Assembly: GCA_021414115.1 (NCBI GenBank)
Contig: JAIOPD010000065.1
Coordinates: 1-57,468, forward strand
Length of the DNA: 57,468 nt
Reading direction: 5' to 3'
Source of the DNA: Planctomycetia bacterium
GTDB lineage: Bacteria > Planctomycetota > Planctomycetia > Pirellulales > UBA1268
Part shown: positions 26,382 to 34,106 of the stretch, piece after piece
How the letters are laid out: the number at the start of each line of letters is the position of its first letter
How positions within the stretch are numbered: the stretch's first letter is position 1
Program-made: the position numbers and the translations under genes
The notes under the pieces: generated by a model
The model's input: the letters and a program-made list of their open reading frames with translations, nothing else
Told to the model about the DNA's origin: nothing
The model's database searches: none

Positions 26382-29159
26382 ATGGATCGCTTCGTCGATA
26401 TCCCTACACTGCTCGTGACGCGCGGCCGCACGCACGCCACGCGGTCGGCGATCGAGACCCCGGCGGGCGCCGTGCTGACCTACGCCGAACTCGCCGCCCG
26501 CGTGGCCGTCATCGCCACAGGCCTGGCGGCCGCGAGGATTCGTTCGCGGCGGCGGCGACCGCGGATCGCGATCGTGATGCCCAATGGTGCGGATCTGGCC
26601 GTGGCCCTGCTCGGCGTGACCGCCGTGGGCGAGGCAGCGCCCTTCAATCCGGCGAGCACGGCCTCCGAGCTCGACCTTTACTTTCGCAACACTGGCGTCG
26701 ATGCGGTGCTCGTGCGGGCCGATGCCAACGGCGCGGCTGTCGCCGTGGCAGAGGCGAGCGGCCTGCCGCTCCTCCGGCTCACGCCTCGGCTCGAGATCGC
26801 GGGCTTCGAGCAGCCGGCGGCAGAGTTGCCGCCAGCCGCGGCCGATGACATCGCGCTCGTGCTGCTGACGTCGGGCTCCACCGGGCGGCCGAAGATCGTG
26901 CCGCTCACCCACCGGAACGTCTGCGTATCGGCCGGCGACGTGAGCCGGTCGATGCAGCTCACCGAACACGATTGCTGCCTCTGCATGTGGGAGCAGTATC
27001 ATGTCGGGGGCCTCGTGGATCTTCTCCTCGCGCCGCTCTCGACCGGCGGCCAGGTGATCGTCACGGCGGGCTTCGACGCGGCGGATTTTTTCAAGCTTCT
27101 GCACGCAAAGTCGCCCACCTGGTTTCAGGGCGTGCCCACGACGCTCAACGAACTCGTGCTCTCGGCCAGGCGGACCGGAGTGGTAACCAAGGCCAGCTCG
27201 CTCCGACTCGTGCGGTCGGTGGCCGCCGCCCTGCCGCCGACGCTCATGCACGAACTCGAGGCATCGTTCGGCGTGCCCGTGATCCAGACCTTCGGAATGA
27301 CAGAGGCCGGCCCGCTCATCACCTCGACACCGCTACCGCCCGGGGAACGAGTACCGGGCTCCGTGGGGGCGACGTGCGGGCCCGAGATCAGGATCGTGCC
27401 CGGGGCTGCGCCGACACCTGACGGTGTACCGGACGGTCGGCTCGTCGGCGAGGTGGCCATCCGCGGCCCGAATGTGTTCGCGGGCTACGAGAACGACGCC
27501 GAGGCGAACCAGAAGGCCTTTCGTGACGGCTGGTTCTTGACCGGCGACATGGGCTTTCTCGATGCCGCGGGCAATCTCCATCTTACGGGCCGGATCAAGC
27601 AGCTCATCAACCGGGGTGGCGAGAAGATCAACCCGCAGGAGGTCGACGACGCGATTCTGTGCCATCCCGCGGTCGCTGAGGCGGCCACGGTGGCCGTTCC
27701 GCACAAGACCCTTGGCGAGGATGTCGCGGCTGCCGTCGTGCTCAAGAGCGCGACGACTGCGGACGACCTCCGCCGGTTTCTCGAGACGCGGATCGCGGCC
27801 TTCAAGATTCCACGGCAACTGCTCGTGCTCGACAGACTGCCGCGGAATCCCGTCGGCAAGCTCGACAAGATCGCCATCTCCGGCGTGCTCGCCGCGGCCT
27901 GCGCCGAGACGGGCCACGTCGCGCCCCGCACACGGCTCGAAGCTCTGATCGCCGGCATCTGGGAGCAGGAGCTCGGCATTCCCGCCGTTGGCGTGCACGA
28001 CGACTTCGCCACGATCGGGGGGGATTCGCTGAGCAGCGTGCGGATTCTCCTGGCGGTCGAGCAGGCGGTCGGTAGCCGGGTTCCCCAGGCGGTGTTTGCC
28101 CACGCCTCGACGATCGCGACGATCGCCGCGAAACTCGGGGCGGCCGGCGTGAAGGCTCCCGGTCTCGATGGCCAGGCGATCGAGGCGGTGCTTTCCACGG
28201 CGCGGACGGGCACCGAATGCCTCGGCTCATCGCCCGGCGAGGCGAGCATGCGGCTTGAAAAGGCCGCATCGACGGGAGACCTGACGAGCGTTCACGACTC
28301 GATGTCGCTCTACGCCACGCCGGCGGAGCTCAAACAGCTCCTGCACGATACCCGGCGGACTCGGCCCGCGAGGTCCGCACCGGATGTCGGCTTACGGGAT
28401 GCCTGCAAGCTCTGGCAGCAGCACGCCCGCTGGCGCCGGGATGTGCTGCGGGAGATCACGGCAGCGGCTACGGCGGATGCCTGGCGGCGAGAGAGCCTGT
28501 GCCGGTCGGTGTTTCATTACTCCGCCGCCGGCCGCCCCGAGGCGAAGACGCTCGTGGTGGGCTTCGGGGGCAACTACCTGCGACTGATGGTGCCAGCGCA
28601 TCGCATCCTGATGCACCTCGATCCGCAGCGGGTGGATCTCCTGCTGCTTGCCGACGAGCGGCGGTCGCTCTTCGTGCATGGCATCGACGGGATCGCCGGC
28701 AGCCTCGCCGACCTGTGCGACCACGTGGATCGGTTCGCGTCGGCCAGGGGCTATGCACGGGTGGTTGCGCTGGGCACCAGCAGCGGCGGTCCACCGGCCA
28801 TCTACGCCGCGATTCGCCAAGGCTGGGACAAGGCGGTCGCCGTGGGGCCGGGCAGCCCGGCTCGTCATCCCGACATGGCTGTCGCCCTCCAGTCGGTCGT
28901 GCCGCTGCAGGCCACGAGGCCGACGGAGATCGTCATCGTCACGTCGGCCAACGTCCGCGACACCGACGCCGCCCACCAACTCCGCAGCCTGTTCCCGGGC
29001 ATCGTACTGGAACGAGACGATCGATTCGACAACCACAACCTACTACACGACCTGCAGAGAATGGGGGAACTGCGGTCGTTTCTCACCCGCGCGGTGCATG
29101 GGCCGCGTGGGGCCGACCACCCGGGAGCAGCGCGAGCATCGGCTCGCCCGGCGGCATGA
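26382..29159 (+). CDS. Adenylation-carrier-hydrolase protein (ANL ligase + PCP/ACP + alpha/beta hydrolase)
   Basis: The 925-residue protein has three modules. Residues 1-505 are an ANL adenylation domain: LLTSGSTGRPKIVPLTH (161-177), FGMTEAG (304-310), TGDMG (387-391), GRIKQLINRGGEKINPQEVD (403-422) and NPVGKLDK with catalytic Lys near 495. TSTPLPPGERVPGSVG recalls oxalyl-CoA-synthetase-type ligases more than canonical NRPS domains. Residues about 515-585 are a carrier domain with IGGDSLSSVRI; Ser549 is the phosphopantetheine site. Residues about 720-905 resemble an alpha/beta hydrolase with GTSSGG near 799-804 (probable nucleophile Ser801) and a late His in DNHNLLHDL. It could activate an acid, load the carrier and pass it to a sugar or release it. 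No condensation domain is present. It starts two bases after the capsule gene. Confidence 0.85.
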   Translation: MDRFVDIPTLLVTRGRTHATRSAIETPAGAVLTYAELAARVAVIATGLAAARIRSRRRRPRIAIVMPNGADLAVALLGVTAVGEAAPFNPASTASELDLYFRNTGVDAVLVRADANGAAVAVAEASGLPLLRLTPRLEIAGFEQPAAELPPAAADDIALVLLTSGSTGRPKIVPLTHRNVCVSAGDVSRSMQLTEHDCCLCMWEQYHVGGLVDLLLAPLSTGGQVIVTAGFDAADFFKLLHAKSPTWFQGVPTTLNELVLSARRTGVVTKASSLRLVRSVAAALPPTLMHELEASFGVPVIQTFGMTEAGPLITSTPLPPGERVPGSVGATCGPEIRIVPGAAPTPDGVPDGRLVGEVAIRGPNVFAGYENDAEANQKAFRDGWFLTGDMGFLDAAGNLHLTGRIKQLINRGGEKINPQEVDDAILCHPAVAEAATVAVPHKTLGEDVAAAVVLKSATTADDLRRFLETRIAAFKIPRQLLVLDRLPRNPVGKLDKIAISGVLAAACAETGHVAPRTRLEALIAGIWEQELGIPAVGVHDDFATIGGDSLSSVRILLAVEQAVGSRVPQAVFAHASTIATIAAKLGAAGVKAPGLDGQAIEAVLSTARTGTECLGSSPGEASMRLEKAASTGDLTSVHDSMSLYATPAELKQLLHDTRRTRPARSAPDVGLRDACKLWQQHARWRRDVLREITAAATADAWRRESLCRSVFHYSAAGRPEAKTLVVGFGGNYLRLMVPAHRILMHLDPQRVDLLLLADERRSLFVHGIDGIAGSLADLCDHVDRFASARGYARVVALGTSSGGPPAIYAAIRQGWDKAVAVGPGSPARHPDMAVALQSVVPLQATRPTEIVIVTSANVRDTDAAHQLRSLFPGIVLERDDRFDNHNLLHDLQRMGELRSFLTRAVHGPRGADHPGAARASARPAA

Positions 29160-29929
29160 TGCCTCTCGCAAGCCTGTTCCGATCCCGGCAAGCAGCCGAC
29201 GAGGTGCCGCGGGTGGCCATCATGGGCGGTCTCCGCACGGGCACCAACTATCTGAAGTTTCTGCTCGAGAGCAACTACGTGGTGCGGGGGGAATTCAACG
29301 GCTTCGGCTGGAAGCACGGGGGCGTGCCGATACTGCCGGCGGGCGGGCCCTGCGCCTATCCCGACATCCCGCTCTGCTACATCGTCAAGAATCCTTTCGC
29401 CTTCGTGCGCTCGCTCCATAGCTACCACTGCCGTAAGCGGGACCAGGGGCATGCGATCAGCCTCGTCGCGGCTGAGCCGTGGGACGAGTTTCTCACCAGC
29501 CCGATCGTGATCTTCGACAGCCAATTGGCCGGCTCGCCGCAGTTGCGATTTGCCAACCCGGTTCACTACTGGAACTTCTTGTATTGGAACCTTGAGACGC
29601 TCGACCGGCAGCGGTTTCGCGTCTGGGGCGTGAACTACGAGGATCTCGTCGCCGACCCGCAGCGGCTCCGGGAGATCGAAGGTGTGGCACCGCTCGTGCG
29701 TCGTCACGCTGAAATCGTGACGCCCGGTAACAAGCTCAAGCGGCTCGGCGGCGGGGCCGACGTCGCGGCGGCCAGTGGGTACGAAACTGCCGAGCGGTTC
29801 GATGCCGACGCCTACATGTCGGCCGCCTATCTCGACGCCTTCAGTGAAGCCCAGCGGGCATTCATTCGTGCCGAAACCGATCCCTGGCTGATCGACCGCC
29901 GCGGCTATGCCGACGTGCTGCGCGGGTGA
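29156..29929 (+). CDS. Sulfotransferase-like protein
   Basis: ATG 29156 overlaps the preceding TGA by four bases (ATGA), giving 257 residues. VAIMGGLRTGTNYLKFLLES at 20-39 is a P-loop-like PAPS-binding segment of the sulfotransferase fold (G..R.GTNYL). LCYIVKNPFAFVRSLHSYH near 80-98 fits the second, R/K-x-P-type phosphate-binding element. WNLETLDRQRFRVWGVNYED gives the usual late acidic motif. The family is more diverged than the one at 24473, and the donor cannot be confirmed. It is the last gene of the plus-strand coupled run and converges with a glycosyltransferase only six bases away. It may sulfate the same polymer as 24473, or act on a different acceptor. Confidence 0.75.
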   Translation: MMPLASLFRSRQAADEVPRVAIMGGLRTGTNYLKFLLESNYVVRGEFNGFGWKHGGVPILPAGGPCAYPDIPLCYIVKNPFAFVRSLHSYHCRKRDQGHAISLVAAEPWDEFLTSPIVIFDSQLAGSPQLRFANPVHYWNFLYWNLETLDRQRFRVWGVNYEDLVADPQRLREIEGVAPLVRRHAEIVTPGNKLKRLGGGADVAAASGYETAERFDADAYMSAAYLDAFSEAQRAFIRAETDPWLIDRRGYADVLRG

Positions 29930-29935
29930 ACGCTG

Positions 29936-30739
29936 CTACTCTCGCCAGATGCCGTGCTGCTCCTGAAAGTAGCGAATGCAGGCGGCGTTGGCCTGCTCGC
30001 GGTGGTGGTCGGCGTAGACGTAGTCCACGAGGGCCGCGACGTCTGCGAGGTCGGTCTTGTGCGACAGCTCGGTGGCCGATGCCTTGAGGATCGGAATCCC
30101 GGCGAGGGCCAACTGGCCGGAGAGCCAGATGTCGTCCACGGTCCAGAGCAGGTCAGGGATGTCGAATGCCGCTGGCGTGAAAAACTCCGGCCGCACGAGC
30201 ACGCCGCCGTAGCCCTTGCAGATGTCAACGCGTCCGGCCTCGACCTCGAGGGCCTTCATGCCGCGGCGGTACATCGAGCTGAAGAGCCCGAGCGTGGCGG
30301 TCGCGAGGCCGCGATAGAGGCGGGTGGACTTGAAGGCCTTTTTGAGCGTGAGAGGCACAACTTCGCCCACCTCGGCAATGCAGCAGCCAGGCTGGGTGTC
30401 GCTCGCTGCGAGGAGCCGCGCGGCCCAGCCAGGATCGTAGATTCGGTCGTCGTCGCAGTAGAGGATCCGCATGTCGTGACCGCGAAATGCCGCGCACGCG
30501 GGCAGAATTTTTGTGGCTGGCCCGTGGTCGAAGTCGCAGCGTCGCACCTCGATGCCGGCCGGCAAGGCCGGCAGTGTGAACGAGCCAAACTCCGGGCGGC
30601 GGTAGGCGCGGGGAATCCAGAGGATCACGCCGTCGATCCGGGCCTCCTGCCGCAGCAGGCTCTCGAGGGTAGGCCCGATTCGGTCCATCCGTGGCGGAAT
30701 CGATGTCAGGGAGATGATGGTGTCGGGGGCTTTGGGCAT
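29936..30739 (-). CDS. GT-A fold glycosyltransferase family protein
   Basis: I start at ATG 30739 (267 residues), where the product opens MPKAPDTIISLTSIPPRMDR; the longer upstream ORF is Arg-rich noise. Conserved elements are LESLLRQEARIDGVILWIP, TKILPACAAF, and MRILYCDDDRIYDPGWAARL near 95-115, whose DDD is the metal-binding motif. DLLWTVDDIWLSGQLALAG gives a second acidic pair. The layout matches bacterial GT-A enzymes that add sugars to surface polymers. It is divergent from 30813 with a 73-bp gap, so promoters lie back to back. No signal peptide or membrane helix is visible, which implies cytoplasmic action. Confidence 0.75.
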   Translation of the reverse strand: MPKAPDTIISLTSIPPRMDRIGPTLESLLRQEARIDGVILWIPRAYRRPEFGSFTLPALPAGIEVRRCDFDHGPATKILPACAAFRGHDMRILYCDDDRIYDPGWAARLLAASDTQPGCCIAEVGEVVPLTLKKAFKSTRLYRGLATATLGLFSSMYRRGMKALEVEAGRVDICKGYGGVLVRPEFFTPAAFDIPDLLWTVDDIWLSGQLALAGIPILKASATELSHKTDLADVAALVDYVYADHHREQANAACIRYFQEQHGIWRE

Positions 30740-30812
30740 CGGAAGTCTGCGACAGCGTCGCGGGCCGCAACTGAGGTTGCCCCCAGAAGTGGCGGTTTGG
30801 GACAATCCAACT

Positions 30813-31835
30813 ATGTTCAACCTCTTTCGCAGCCGACGCCAGTCCAAACGTCCGCACGGCCGCCGGTCGGCGCCGGACCCTCACGAGATCGTGTCGTCGT
30901 TCCGGCTGGCCGGCCAGGATGGCCACCCGGCGGCCACGTCACCCGTGTCGTTCCTGCACTACCGCACCTCGGTCTTCAATCTCGGGGATTACCTCAGCAG
31001 CCCACGGCACTATTTTCGGTTCGTGCCCCGAGCCGGCGGCCGGCCGGTGGCGGTGATCGGCGGGGGCGTCTTTGGTCGCTACGAGCGGATTCGCGGTCCA
31101 GGGGAGCCGATCGACCTCGACAACCGGTCGCGGGTGGCGTGGGGGGTGGGGCTCAGCCTCAAGGGAGAAGATGGTGGCGGCGTCGAGCGGCTTGCCGAGA
31201 TGGCGCGGTCGTTCGACGCGGTCTCTACCCGTGATCCCGATCACGTCAGCGACGCGGTGCAATTCTGTCCGTGTTCGAGCGTGCTCAACGGCATCGTGGA
31301 CATCCCGCCGGGTGAGCACACGGGGGTTCTGCTCAACTTCGACCCCCGGGCCAGCGGCCGAAATCCGCTCGCGATGCTGGCGACCTTTCGCGATGTCGTG
31401 ACGGGCGTGAATGCCGTGTCGGAGCGGGACTTTCGCCGCTATTTCGCCCGCTGTGGCCGGGTCGTCACCAACTCTTATCACACGGCGTTTTGGGGGCTGC
31501 TCTCCGGGCGGGCGGTGGCGATCATCGGCTTTTCGTCGAAGTATGACAGCATCCATTCGATGTTCGGCCTGCCGTTAGCACCGCGACGCTACGTCATGGG
31601 AGACGCGGAAAGCCTGCGGGCCGCGATCGCGGCCGCGCTCGCCGAAAACTCCTTTGTGTCGCTTGCCGACGCCCCCGCCTGGTGCGACCGGTTTCGGGAC
31701 CTGAATCGCCGGTATGCCGACCGGCTCGTGGCGGCAGGGCTCTTTGAGCGGATCGAGCCGATCGTGGACGATGACGACGCGCTCGACCGCCGGGAGGCCG
31801 AGATCTTCGCCGAGTATGTGCTCCGGGAGTGGTGA
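30813..31835 (+). CDS. Polysaccharide pyruvyltransferase-like protein
   Basis: Starting at ATG 30813 gives 340 residues. The core reads FLHYRTSVFNLGDYLSSPRH, GGRPVAVIGGGVFGRYERIR, then VAWGVGLSLKG, AVSTRDPDHVSD with a conserved SxRD pattern, and RVVTNSYHTAFWGLLSGRAV, which contains the SYH signature. FSSKYDSIHSMFGLPLAPRR follows. Members of this superfamily transfer pyruvate or related groups onto cell-wall polymers. It differs clearly from the family member at 22867, so two separate modifications are possible. The following gene starts four bases after this stop and is probably co-transcribed. The basic N-terminal 40 residues lack a signal peptide. Confidence 0.78.
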   Translation: MFNLFRSRRQSKRPHGRRSAPDPHEIVSSFRLAGQDGHPAATSPVSFLHYRTSVFNLGDYLSSPRHYFRFVPRAGGRPVAVIGGGVFGRYERIRGPGEPIDLDNRSRVAWGVGLSLKGEDGGGVERLAEMARSFDAVSTRDPDHVSDAVQFCPCSSVLNGIVDIPPGEHTGVLLNFDPRASGRNPLAMLATFRDVVTGVNAVSERDFRRYFARCGRVVTNSYHTAFWGLLSGRAVAIIGFSSKYDSIHSMFGLPLAPRRYVMGDAESLRAAIAAALAENSFVSLADAPAWCDRFRDLNRRYADRLVAAGLFERIEPIVDDDDALDRREAEIFAEYVLREW

Positions 31836-31839
31836 GGGC

Positions 31840-33147
31840 ATGCTGCCCCGTATTGGTGCCATCTCGGTTTCTGGGCTCGGGCGGCTCGACTTCCGCGCGA
31901 TCGCGCCGGCGGTGTGGCGTAGCGTCACCTCCCGGTGCGGAGATCCGCTGCGGCATCTGGCTGCCGAGTCGGCGTTCCTGGCAGGAGAGTTCGATCGTGC
32001 GCTCGCTCGTTTTCGAGGCGTGACACGTGACCCAGTGCTGGGGCCGCGGGCCCGGCTGATGGAAGACTGGATCCGGTTTCACCGCGACGATGTTTCCGTC
32101 GGCTGGCCGCGTTATCCGGGCACCGACTACCAGGAGCCCGTCGCAGGCAGGGCGACCACCGCCATGCGCGGCGTGCGCGTTGCCGATCCACGTCGCCCGG
32201 ATGAGCTGGCAACGCATCTCGGAATGCGACGTTGGACCCGGACCGATTCACTCGATGGACCACTGCTTGTGTGGTTCAACTTTCGTGACAGCCTGGGCGG
32301 CGAGATTCTCGCGAGTCGATTGATCCGGTCGTTTCGGCGGCTTCATCCCGTTCCGCTGTTCCTGGGCTGTGGTTCGCGGCTCGTGACGCTCTTCCGGGAG
32401 TCGTTCCCCGAGTGTGAGGTGATCGATAACTCGGGCCCCGTGGACGGGCTCGCCGGACGCTGCCAGCGCTACGTGCTCGCCCGCGATCTTTTGGGCATGG
32501 TGGTAGGTCGTCCGGAAGACTTCGCCGGCCCTGCGGCCGAGCGGCTCCGCGTGCCCGCGGCAGCGCTCGGCACCTTGCCCGGCAGAGCGCACCGCCCGCA
32601 GGTGGCCTTCTCGTGGAAAACGACGAACGATCACCAAGGTCGCTATCGCAACGTGCCGGTCGCCGATCTGGCACGAGTGCTGGCCCGCCACGATTGCGAC
32701 TGGCACGTGGCCCAGCATGGTGCCGTGGCAGATGATCTCGCCGTCCTGCGGCGGTCGGTAGCCAAGGACCGTCTGCACACCGACACCCTGCACCCGGCGG
32801 CCGACATGGCGACGTTCGCGGGCGAGTTGGCGGCAGTCGATGCCGTGGTCACGGTCGACAACTCCTTGCTGCACCTTGCCGGTGGCCTGGGGATCCCGAC
32901 CCTCGGCCTGCTCACCATCCCTGCGTATTGGGCCTGGCCGGTCGAAGGCCCGGAGAGTCGCTGGTATTCAGCCGTCCGGATGCTGCGGCAGCGGAAGCCG
33001 GGCGACTGGCGAGCCGTGATCGAATCGTTGGACGCCGCTCTTCTTCAAACTACGAAACGGGTTTCGGAAACCGCGGTGATGTCCCTGGTCATGTCGCGCA
33101 CCACGAAGGTGACGGCGTCGACGACCGGCATGCCCTGGAAACCGTAA
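31840..33147 (+). CDS. GT-B/family 9-like glycosyltransferase, C-terminus probably replaced at an island junction
   Basis: ATG 31840 gives 435 residues. LLVWFNFRDSLGGEILASRL near 132 and VAFSWKTTNDHQGRYRNVPV near 250 define the two Rossmann halves. VDAVVTVDNSLLHLAGGLGI near 335-355 is the nucleotide-sugar site of GT9 and O-GlcNAc-like enzymes, followed by PTLGLLTIPAYWAWPVEGPE and RQRKPGDWRAVIESLDAAL. The last ~34 residues (from about 33046) are antisense to the DPAGR-family gene and look random, so the native stop was probably lost when the island inserted. All catalytic parts lie upstream, so activity may survive. The gene is the end of the glycan locus. The first ~100 residues are not recognised. 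Confidence 0.72.
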   Translation: MLPRIGAISVSGLGRLDFRAIAPAVWRSVTSRCGDPLRHLAAESAFLAGEFDRALARFRGVTRDPVLGPRARLMEDWIRFHRDDVSVGWPRYPGTDYQEPVAGRATTAMRGVRVADPRRPDELATHLGMRRWTRTDSLDGPLLVWFNFRDSLGGEILASRLIRSFRRLHPVPLFLGCGSRLVTLFRESFPECEVIDNSGPVDGLAGRCQRYVLARDLLGMVVGRPEDFAGPAAERLRVPAAALGTLPGRAHRPQVAFSWKTTNDHQGRYRNVPVADLARVLARHDCDWHVAQHGAVADDLAVLRRSVAKDRLHTDTLHPAADMATFAGELAAVDAVVTVDNSLLHLAGGLGIPTLGLLTIPAYWAWPVEGPESRWYSAVRMLRQRKPGDWRAVIESLDAALLQTTKRVSETAVMSLVMSRTTKVTASTTGMPWKP

Positions 33148-33536
33148 TCATTGCTTGTGGGCCGGCTAGCGATCACGCGAGCTACTCTCTCATCCGGCCC
33201 CACCCAGCCCCGCGCATCCAAGTCCAGCCTCGCGTGCTCAATCCCCTCAAGGCTGCGCTGGCACTCGTAGATCGTTTCGTTCAACACCCTCACACCCGCA
33301 TTCAAATCCGCGTGCCTGACCCCATCGGCGTGAAGCGGGTCGAATTCGCAGATATTCGGCATGTGGCGGGCGTTGGTCGTGATCTCCGCCAAGAACTCCA
33401 GATACGGCGACGCGTACTCTTTCTTCGGCCGGCCTGAATGGTACTTGGGGTCGCCGGACGTCATGCGGCGGACCTTTCCAATAGCGGCCAACAGTTCCCG
33501 GCCTGCTGGATCGTTGAATGAACTTGCAGATGACAT
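33045..33536 (-). CDS. Hypothetical DPAGR-family protein, element-associated
   Basis: ATG 33536 follows AAGGAGG at good spacing and gives 163 residues: MSSASSFNDPAGRELLAAIG, KVRRMTSGDPKYHSGRPKKE, YASPYLEFLAEITTNARHMP, continuing into RVLNETIYECQRSLEGIEHA and RLDLDARGWVGPDERVARVI. Composition is soluble, balanced and protein-like. I do not recognise a family. The N-terminal DPAGRELLAA recalls the frameshifted gene at 10534-10820 (DPAGRQLLAA), and the two have an identical 22-bp leader. Both lie at the left end of a tRNA-scar island, with a HEXXH fragment 85 bp upstream here. It overlaps the convergent glycosyltransferase by 103 bp, which is unusual and marks the junction. Confidence 0.65.
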   Translation of the reverse strand: MSSASSFNDPAGRELLAAIGKVRRMTSGDPKYHSGRPKKEYASPYLEFLAEITTNARHMPNICEFDPLHADGVRHADLNAGVRVLNETIYECQRSLEGIEHARLDLDARGWVGPDERVARVIASRPTSNDYGFQGMPVVDAVTFVVRDMTRDITAVSETRFVV

Positions 33537-33538
33537 TA

Positions 33539-33560
33539 GGCATCCTCCTTGATGCGTTGG
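33539..33560 (-). promoter_or_regulatory. Shared 22-bp leader with Shine-Dalgarno (second copy)
   Basis: This stretch is identical to 10822-10843 on the same strand and contains AACGCATCAAGGAGGATG. The start ATG of the downstream gene lies 5-7 bases after the GGATGCC. Confidence 0.55.
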
Positions 33561-33621
33561 GCGTGCCGGGCTGCGTGGGCCGCGGCGAGAATCTGGACTT
33601 TTGACGTTTCGTGTGCCCGGC

Positions 33622-33774
33622 GACGTGCTCTGGAACTTTCCACTCGACCGGCTGGCCAAGACGCCGGGGCTCGATCCCGTGGAGCTCGACCGCGCGTGCC
33701 ATGACGAGGCTTGGGGCTGCGCCTATTTGCGGGTCTGGCGGGCGTATCAGGAGGTCGTCCGGGAGGCTGCGTGA
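33622..33774 (+). pseudogene. HEXXH zincin-like gene, C-terminal fragment (copy d)
   Basis: The frame reads DVLWNFPLDRLAKTPGLDPV, ELDRACHDEAWGCAYLRVWR and AYQEVVREAA, ending at TGA 33772-33774. It is the tail seen in copies (b) and (c), but HEWAHALA is missing; only the W of the following ALAWN remains. The upstream flank is unrelated, so a deletion joined this tail to the DPAGR leader. Its stop lies 150 bp before scar (d), nearly the same as at (b). Confidence 0.65.
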
Positions 33775-33798
33775 CGGCAGTGCAGTGGGTCTTCGGCA

Positions 33799-33818
33799 CT
33801 GTTAGCAAAACTGTTAGC
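33799..33818. promoter_or_regulatory. Tandem CTGTTAGC motif, possible integrase arm site (d)
   Basis: CTGTTAGC starts at 33799 and 33811, again 12 bp apart. The first starts exactly 125 bp before scar (d), as at scar (b). The ~100 bp between motif and scar are also closely similar in the two loci. Confidence 0.45.
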
Positions 33819-33923
33819 AAACACCCTCTCGGCGCCAAAATCCTGCGCCAATCGACATGCGCCGTTCCCGAGGAATTCGCATGACCGCGATACGACCGTG
33901 ACCTATTCCTCGGGTTCGTCTCC

Positions 33924-33965
33924 ACTCAGAATCCCTTGGTCGTGTGTTCGAATCCCACCGGGCCT
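33924..33965 (+). other. tRNA 3'-half scar (d), decayed relative of (b)
   Basis: The sequence matches scar (b) except for changes such as CAT to CAG in the anticodon and CACAC to CCCAC in the T-stem, which breaks a pair. No 5' half is present. A true tRNA-Leu(CAG) would have a long variable arm, which is absent, so this is a mutated copy, not a different tRNA. No gene is seen from here to 34106. Confidence 0.7.
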
Positions 33966-34106
33966 CGCGCGAGCGCGGGGTAAACGCGCTCCACTCCAAC
34001 CCGCGCCGCGACGCCAATACAGCCGAGCCGACCTGCCGCAGAGGCGAAGCTTTTCGACGCATTCACGCCGTGGCCGCTCGCCGATGCGCCGCGTACATTC
34101 CTGCAC

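Noticed and set aside
33924-33965. tRNA-Leu(CAG) at scar (d)
   Set aside because: It lacks the long variable arm and 5' half, and its T-stem has a mismatch. It is a mutated copy of scar (b).
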